From Salana multivorans (lineage in GTDB: Bacteria; Actinomycetota; Actinomycetes; Actinomycetales; Beutenbergiaceae): a stretch of 64,000 nt of DNA. Positions 59,366 to 64,000 of the stretch are shown here, piece by piece (position 1 is the first letter of the stretch; each line of letters starts with the position of its first letter). The stretch lies in assembly GCF_003751805.1 (NCBI RefSeq), contig NZ_RKHQ01000001.1, positions 1,178,001-1,242,000 on the forward strand, written 5' to 3'. The notes under the pieces are model-generated. The model searched no databases and was not told where the DNA came from. It saw nothing but the letters and a program-made list of their open reading frames with translations. The translations under genes were made by a program, and so were the position numbers.

Positions 59366-59898
59366 GCGCGCAGGCGGTGAGCCCGGTCCGGCCCGAGACG
59401 GAGGTGTTCCTCGGGATCTTCCGGCGCCACCCGGCGGGCGTCGCCGTCGTCACCCTGCGCGACCCGGTCCTCGGCCACCCCGTCGGCTTCACCGCGACGT
59501 CGGTCATCTCGGTCTCGGCCGACCCCCCGACGCTGGCGTTCTCCATCTCCCGCGGCTCCTCGTCCTGGCCGGCGCTCGCCGCGGTCGCGAGCGTCGTCGT
59601 CAACTTCCTCGACCACTCGGCCCACGAGCTGTCGAGCCGGTTCGCGACGCACGGCATCGACCGGTTCGCCGGGGTCGACTGGACGGAGCTGGACGGCGGG
59701 GAACCCGTGCTGGGCCGAGCGTCGTCGTGGGTTCGGGCGACGATCGTCGACCGCCACCCCACCGCCGACTCGGCGCTCGTCGTGGCCCGGATCGACCACG
59801 GCGCGGTCGGCGGGGAGGAACCGCTCGTGTTCTACGACCGCGGCTACCACCGCCTGAGGTCCGTGCAGCCCGCGACCGACCGGACGGCCGGGCGATGA
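59362..59898 (+). CDS. Flavin reductase (FMN-binding split barrel)
   Basis: A 178-residue flavin reductase-like protein with the split-barrel pattern: FLGIFRRHPAGVAVVTLRD, GFTATSVISVSADPPTLAFSISRGSSSW, VVVNFLDHSAHELSSRFA and a C-terminal GYHRLRS. It probably recycles free flavin with NAD(P)H, serving the same enzymes as the SsuE-type reductase; two reductase types in one operon is notable. The GTG overlaps the preceding stop (GTGA), and the next LLM gene overlaps its own end. Confidence 0.9.
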   Translation: MSAQAVSPVRPETEVFLGIFRRHPAGVAVVTLRDPVLGHPVGFTATSVISVSADPPTLAFSISRGSSSWPALAAVASVVVNFLDHSAHELSSRFATHGIDRFAGVDWTELDGGEPVLGRASSWVRATIVDRHPTADSALVVARIDHGAVGGEEPLVFYDRGYHRLRSVQPATDRTAGR

Positions 59899-61043
59899 GC
59901 TCCCTGACCGCGCACCGCGTCCCCCTGTCCGTCCTCGAGCTCGCCCCGGTCAGCGACGGCGGGACCGCCGGCGAGGCGCTCGCGACGGCTCTGGCCGTCG
60001 CCGAGCTCGCGGACGAGGCCGGCTACCGACGCATCTGGTTCGCCGAGCACCACGTGAGCACCGGCGTCGTCTCGGCCGCGCCCGCGGTGCTGGCGGCGCT
60101 CGCGGCCGCGCGGACCGGGAGGATCCGGGTCGGCTCCGGCGCCGTCCTGCTGGCGCACACCTCCCCCGCGCTGGCCGTCGAGCAGTTCGCGACGATCGCT
60201 CGGCTCCATCCCGGGCGGGTCGACCTCGGCCTCGGCAGGTCGGGGACCCCGCCCGCCGGCTCCGACGCGGCACGGGAGCCGACGCCGGGATCGTCCGGCG
60301 GCGCGCCGGCCGCCGACCGCGTCGTCGACGGCCTGCTCGTCCCGGCACCGCCGCCGTTCTCGTTCTCCGACGCCCGCGTCCGACGCCGCTTCGCGGACGG
60401 CGCGGCTGTCGTCGGTCTGCGCACCGACGTGCCCGACTACCGCGCCGAGCTCCGGCTCGCGCTCGACCTGCTCGGCCCCGGGCACCGCCTCGGGTCCGAG
60501 GTCGTGCGAAGCGGCGTCGGCTCCGGGAGCGGGGTGGAGGTGTGGGCGCTCGCGAGCAGCCCGGGTGAGAGTGCGCGCGCGGCCGGCGAGCTCGGCCTCC
60601 CGCTCGCCGCGAACTACCACGTCGCGCCCTCCTCGGTGCTGGAGACGGTCGCCGCCTACCGCGCGGCGTTCCGTCCCGGCGTGCTGGACCGGCCGTACGT
60701 CATCGTCTCGGCCGACGTGCTCGTCGCGACGACGCAGGACCGCGCCCGCGCTCTCGCCCGCGGGTTCGAAGACTGGGTGCTCGGGGTCCGCTCGGCCGAC
60801 GGGGCGGTCGCCTACCCGCGCCCCGACCGGGCTCGGCAGACCTGGTCCGATGCCGAGCTGGCCCTGGTGGCCGACCGCAGCCGGACCCGGTTCGTCGGGG
60901 ACGGCCCGTCGGTCGTTGCCGGCCTCGACGCCCTCCGGCTCGCCACCGCGGCCGACGAGGTCCTGGTGACGACGATCGCCCACGACCCGGAGGCGAGGCT
61001 CGACTCCTTCCGGCTGCTCGCCGCCGCCTGGGCGACACCCTGA
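59895..61043 (+). CDS. Luciferase-like monooxygenase, alkanal/LLM group (third of operon)
   Basis: A 382-residue LLM enzyme starting VPLSVLELAPVSDGGTAGEAL, with RRIWFAEHHVSTGVVSAAPAVLAALAAARTGRIRVGSGAVLLAHTSPALAVEQFATIARLHPGRVDLGLGRS near residues 45-115, the hallmark of the MsnO8-type LLM subfamily. A Pro/Gly-rich loop about 118-155 is longer than usual. The C-terminal RTRFVGDGPSVVAGLDAL segment binds phosphate in this group. It overlaps the flavin reductase gene. Substrate unknown. Confidence 0.92.
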   Translation: MSSLTAHRVPLSVLELAPVSDGGTAGEALATALAVAELADEAGYRRIWFAEHHVSTGVVSAAPAVLAALAAARTGRIRVGSGAVLLAHTSPALAVEQFATIARLHPGRVDLGLGRSGTPPAGSDAAREPTPGSSGGAPAADRVVDGLLVPAPPPFSFSDARVRRRFADGAAVVGLRTDVPDYRAELRLALDLLGPGHRLGSEVVRSGVGSGSGVEVWALASSPGESARAAGELGLPLAANYHVAPSSVLETVAAYRAAFRPGVLDRPYVIVSADVLVATTQDRARALARGFEDWVLGVRSADGAVAYPRPDRARQTWSDAELALVADRSRTRFVGDGPSVVAGLDALRLATAADEVLVTTIAHDPEARLDSFRLLAAAWATP

Positions 61044-61106
61044 CCAACCCGGCCGGGCCCCGCGCCCGTCCCGGCACCACCACCCGTCATCCGATCGGAG
61101 CCCGTC

Positions 61107-62132
61107 GTGACCCTCACGTCCCTGTCCTTCCTGACCCCCGGCAACTTCCACGACGACGACCCCGGGGCCGGCCTCGAGGACACCCTGCGCCTCGTCGAGG
61201 CGGGCGAGCGCCTGGGCTACCAGGGCGCCTGGGTCCGCCAGCGCCACCTAGAGCACGGCATCTCCTCCGCCGCGACGGTGCTCGCGGCCGCGACGCAGCG
61301 CACGCGTCGGATCGCCCTGGGCACCGCCGTGGTCCCGCTCGGCTACGAGAGCCCGTTCCGGCTCGCGGAGGACCTTGCGACCGTCGACGTGCTCTCGGGC
61401 GGACGCCTCCAGGTGGGGGTCAGCGTCGGGCGGCCGCCGCACGCTGAGCTCATCGGCGAGCTGGTCCACGGACCGGGGTGGGCGTCCCAGGACTTCGGGT
61501 ACGCGCGGGCCGAGGCCCTCGCGACGAACCTCGCCTCGGGGTACCTCGGCGCGGCGGGCACGGTCATCAGCTCTCCCGGCAACGTCCAGCGCCCACGGCT
61601 GCAGCCGGTCGCGGCCGGACTGCGGGAGCGCCTCTGGTACGGCGGCTCCTCCGGACGCTCGCTGCGGTGGGCGGCCGAGCACGCCTTCCACCTGCTGACC
61701 GGGAACATCGGCCGCGCCGAGGAGTCCGACGACTTCGTCCTTCAGCAGACGCTGCGCATCGAGGAGTACCGACGGCTGTGGAGCGGCGCCGGCGAGCCGC
61801 AGGTCGCCGTCGGTCGCGTCATCCTGCCGACCGACTCGGCGAGCGAGGCGACGCGACGGCGCTACCGCGAGTACAAGGCCGAGCGGGACGCCCGCACGCA
61901 CGGCCCCCAGGGGCCCGACCGCACGCTCTTCGCACCCGACCTGCTGGGCACGAGCCAGCAGATCGCCGAGCAGCTCGCGGCGGACACCGCCGTCGGCTCC
62001 GTGTCGCACCTTCGGCTCGAGCTGCCGTACGAGCTCACCTATGAGGACTACGAGCAGATCCTCACCGACGTCGCCGACCACCTCGCCCCGGCCCTCGGCT
62101 GGCGAGGCGACGCCGAGCACGTCGCGGCCTGA
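61107..62132 (+). CDS. Luciferase-like flavin-dependent oxidoreductase (fourth of operon)
   Basis: A 341-residue LLM protein: LTSLSFLTPGNFHDDDP at the start, GAWVRQRHLEHGISSAATVLAAATQRTRRIALGTAVVPLGYESPFRLAEDLATVDVLSGGRLQVGVSVGRPPH near residues 35-115, and LWYGGSSGRSLRWAAEHAFHLLTGN. It resembles the enzyme at 48.5 kb in length and motif order. The GTG start has GGAG 6 nt upstream. It begins 63 nt after the preceding gene, still in the same direction. Reductases encoded upstream should supply FMNH2. Confidence 0.9.
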   Translation: MTLTSLSFLTPGNFHDDDPGAGLEDTLRLVEAGERLGYQGAWVRQRHLEHGISSAATVLAAATQRTRRIALGTAVVPLGYESPFRLAEDLATVDVLSGGRLQVGVSVGRPPHAELIGELVHGPGWASQDFGYARAEALATNLASGYLGAAGTVISSPGNVQRPRLQPVAAGLRERLWYGGSSGRSLRWAAEHAFHLLTGNIGRAEESDDFVLQQTLRIEEYRRLWSGAGEPQVAVGRVILPTDSASEATRRRYREYKAERDARTHGPQGPDRTLFAPDLLGTSQQIAEQLAADTAVGSVSHLRLELPYELTYEDYEQILTDVADHLAPALGWRGDAEHVAA

Positions 62133-62196
62133 TCGCCGCCCGGCCGGCACCCCAGCCCTGCCCGACCCCGTTCGCCACCCCCCAAGGAGATCCACC

Positions 62197-63303
62197 GTGA
62201 GGTTCCAGGTCCTCGACATCGTCTTCAACCCGCCCCACCCGCTGACCGGCGAGACGCTGCCCGCCGACGAACGCCTCGCCCGCGTCGTCGAGAACGCCGT
62301 GCTGGCCGAGGAGCTGGGCATCGACGCCTACGCGATCGGCGAGCGTCACGCCGGTCCGGTGCTGTCCTCCGCCCCGACCGTGATCCTCGCCGCGGTCGCG
62401 CAGGCGACCGAGCGCATCCTGCTCAACACGGGCGTCACCGTGCTCTCGCTGCTCGACCCCGTCCGGGTGGCCGAGGACCTCGCGACGATCGACCAGCTCA
62501 GCCGGGGCCGCCTGGAGATCACCATCGGCAAGGGGAACGAGGTCGCCCAGTACCCGCTGTTCGGCAAGGACCTCGCGCTGCAGTACGAGTACCTCACCGA
62601 GAACTACGAGCTGCTGCGGCGCCTGCTGGCCGAGGAGGAGGTCACCTGGGAGGGCCGGTTCCGAGCACCGCTCGAGGGCGCGACGACACTGCCCCGTCCC
62701 TACGACGGGCCCTTCCGGATCTGGCACGGCACCGCGAGCTCGAGCACCGCGGTGGAGCTCGCGGCCCGCTGGGGCGACCCGATCTTCACGGCGAACGCGC
62801 TGCAGCCACGCGAGAACTACCTGCGGCACATCGAGCACTACCGCGAGGAGTACGCCCGGCACGGGTGGGACCCCGGCCGCACCTACCTCGGCTCCGGCTC
62901 GGGCGGCCTGTTCCTCGCCGCGACGACCGAGCGGGCCGTCGAGCAGTACCGCCCCCTCTACGAGGGCCAGATCGCCCAGTCGGACGCGCGCGGTCACAAG
63001 GACGTGCTCGGCAAGGGCACGTCGTTCCGGTCGATCGAGGAGGCCGTCGAGCGCGGCCCGGCCCTCGTCGGTTCGAGCGAGCGGGTGGCGGAGAAGATCC
63101 TCGACTACCACGCGACCTACGGCCACGACGTCCAGTCGATCTCGCTCAACCCCGCGCTGGAGCACGCCCAGCAGCAGGACCTCCTGCGTCAGTTCGCGGA
63201 GGAGGTCGTCCCGCTCGTGCGCCGGGAGGTCAGCACGACGCTGTGGGGTCCGCAGGACTCACGCCGACCCGCGTCCCTGCGCCGCGAGCAGCTCGTGGCG
63301 TGA
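62197..63303 (+). CDS. Luciferase-like flavin-dependent monooxygenase (last of operon)
   Basis: A 368-residue LLM enzyme. Typical segments are ELGIDAYAIGERHAGPVLSSAPTVILAAVAQATERILLNTGVTVLSLLDPVRVAEDLATIDQLSRGRLEITIGKGNEVAQ near residues 38-120, FRIWHGTASSSTAVELAARWGDPIFTAN, and a C-terminal ALVGSSERVAEKILDYHATYGHD. The GTG start has AAGGAG upstream. It ends the plus-strand operon, 39 nt from the convergent haem oxygenase gene. The set of several distinct LLM proteins suggests stepwise or broad-range attack on an imported substrate. Confidence 0.92.
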   Translation: MRFQVLDIVFNPPHPLTGETLPADERLARVVENAVLAEELGIDAYAIGERHAGPVLSSAPTVILAAVAQATERILLNTGVTVLSLLDPVRVAEDLATIDQLSRGRLEITIGKGNEVAQYPLFGKDLALQYEYLTENYELLRRLLAEEEVTWEGRFRAPLEGATTLPRPYDGPFRIWHGTASSSTAVELAARWGDPIFTANALQPRENYLRHIEHYREEYARHGWDPGRTYLGSGSGGLFLAATTERAVEQYRPLYEGQIAQSDARGHKDVLGKGTSFRSIEEAVERGPALVGSSERVAEKILDYHATYGHDVQSISLNPALEHAQQQDLLRQFAEEVVPLVRREVSTTLWGPQDSRRPASLRREQLVA

Positions 63304-63342
63304 CGGGCGGCGGCGCGGCGCGGCCGCCGCGGCGCCGGTGCC

Positions 63343-63999
63343 TCAGTCGCCGAGGCCGTGCCGCTCGCCGAGCGTCACGAACAGCGCCGCGTTGAGGTCG
63401 AACGCCACCTGGGCCTCGGCGACCGCGCGGGCCTGCCGCTCGGGCGAGAGGTCGGCGGCGTCGAGCAGCTCGCGGTAGGTGTCCTTGAAGACCTTCGGCT
63501 TCGGGATGCCGTCGAAGCGGTAGAACGTCAGCTCCTCCGGCGCCAGGCCGTAGTGCCGCTGGAGCATGACGGCGATCGCCTGGCCGCCCGAGAGGTCGCC
63601 GAGGTAGCGGGTGTAGGCGTGCGCGACGTAGCTCTCCGCGTCCTCAATCCCGTCGAGCCGCGCGACGTACGCCGCGGTCGTCTCGTGCACGGGCAGGTCG
63701 CGCCAGTCGGCGCCAGCGAGCAGCTCGAGGTCGGCGACCAGCGAGGCCTCGCGCAGCAGGTCGGCGATGAGGAAGTCGGCGACGACGGGGTCGGCCGCCA
63801 GCCGCTCACCCGCCGCCTCCAGGGCGCGGTAGATCGCATAGTGCTGGCGCGCCAGGTCGATGTACGCCTCCCGGCCGCGCTCGCCGAGGCCGCCGCCCAT
63901 GAGCGCCGTGACGAACGAGCGGGTCTCGGCGTGCTCGTGCTGGGACCGCGTCGAGGAGCGGAGCTGGAGCGAGAGCGGCTGCGCGGCGCTCTCGGGCAC
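63343..63999 (-). CDS. Haem oxygenase (HmuO/HO-1 family)
   Basis: A 218-residue biliverdin-producing haem oxygenase that opens haem to release iron. His21 (SQHEHAETRSF) is the expected proximal haem ligand. The distal-helix motif HAYTRYLGDLSGGQ (Asp135 and the Gly pair near 138-139) is intact, as are the FYRFDGIPKPKVFKDTYRELL segment and the C-terminal FDLNAALFVTLGE. The first visible start is a GTG one base from the window edge; its position matches other family members, but a start beyond the edge cannot be excluded. It converges with the flavin-enzyme operon and is probably unrelated to it. Confidence 0.9.
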   Translation of the reverse strand: MPESAAQPLSLQLRSSTRSQHEHAETRSFVTALMGGGLGERGREAYIDLARQHYAIYRALEAAGERLAADPVVADFLIADLLREASLVADLELLAGADWRDLPVHETTAAYVARLDGIEDAESYVAHAYTRYLGDLSGGQAIAVMLQRHYGLAPEELTFYRFDGIPKPKVFKDTYRELLDAADLSPERQARAVAEAQVAFDLNAALFVTLGERHGLGD

Positions 64000-64000
64000 G

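Overview
The window reads as a chromosomal segment of a very high-GC actinobacterium. Coding density is high, third codon positions are almost all G or C, GTG starts are common, and neighbouring genes overlap by ATGA or GTGA. The gene families (MoxR/DUF58/transglutaminase loci, MoeZ-like MoeB, Eis-like acetyltransferase, DUF6457, DUF4235) fit Actinomycetota, probably Micrococcales (for example a Cellulomonas or Promicromonospora relative). That placement is inference. I see no rRNA, tRNA, CRISPR array, insertion sequence or prophage.

Region 1 (1-16.3 kb) is a nitrate/nitrite respiration and molybdenum cofactor island. It has a NarK nitrate/nitrite transporter with the first codons of a following gene at the window edge, a SecD-head-like membrane protein, and a SufR-like HTH regulator with C-terminal cysteines. 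Divergent from that regulator is an NnrS-like membrane protein overlapping an unusual 1012-residue fusion of a polytopic membrane domain, a cupredoxin and a complete copper nitrite reductase. The cofactor genes follow: moeB/moeZ, moeA, a GNAT-like gene, moaC, mobA, DUF6457 and moaD on the plus strand, then moaA, moaE and mog on the minus strand. A membrane-anchored HEXXH protein lies between the two sets.

Region 2 (16.3-33.7 kb) has a vapC remnant, a large LuxR regulator divergent from a moxR-DUF58-VWA-VWA-TPR operon, then deoC, a DUF697 GTPase, a DUF308 protein and an aldo/keto reductase. A second moxR-DUF58-transglutaminase operon follows on the minus strand.

Region 3 (33.8-48.3 kb) is mixed. 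It has an Eis-like acetyltransferase, a small GNAT, a luciferase-like monooxygenase, a small Trp/Cys-rich secreted protein apparently coupled to a lipoprotein, a SpoU methyltransferase, and a methyltransferase-GNAT-GNAT fusion behind a Zur-box-like palindrome. It continues with an MFS exporter and MarR operon with twin palindromic operators, a P-type ATPase, a META lipoprotein, a DUF4235 protein and a TetR regulator.

Region 4 (48.4-63.3 kb) is a catabolic or scavenging locus. A peptide/nickel-type ABC importer with a DUF1684 protein (minus strand) diverges from five luciferase-like flavin enzymes, an SsuE-type FMN reductase and a flavin reductase (plus strand). A further luciferase-like gene flanks it. 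The importer probably brings in an organic sulfur, nitrogen or similar compound that the FMNH2-dependent enzymes cleave. A haem oxygenase gene closes the window.

A recurrent regulatory theme: genes lacking a Shine-Dalgarno sequence have a TAnnnT-type hexamer 6-7 nt before the start codon, indicating leaderless mRNAs.
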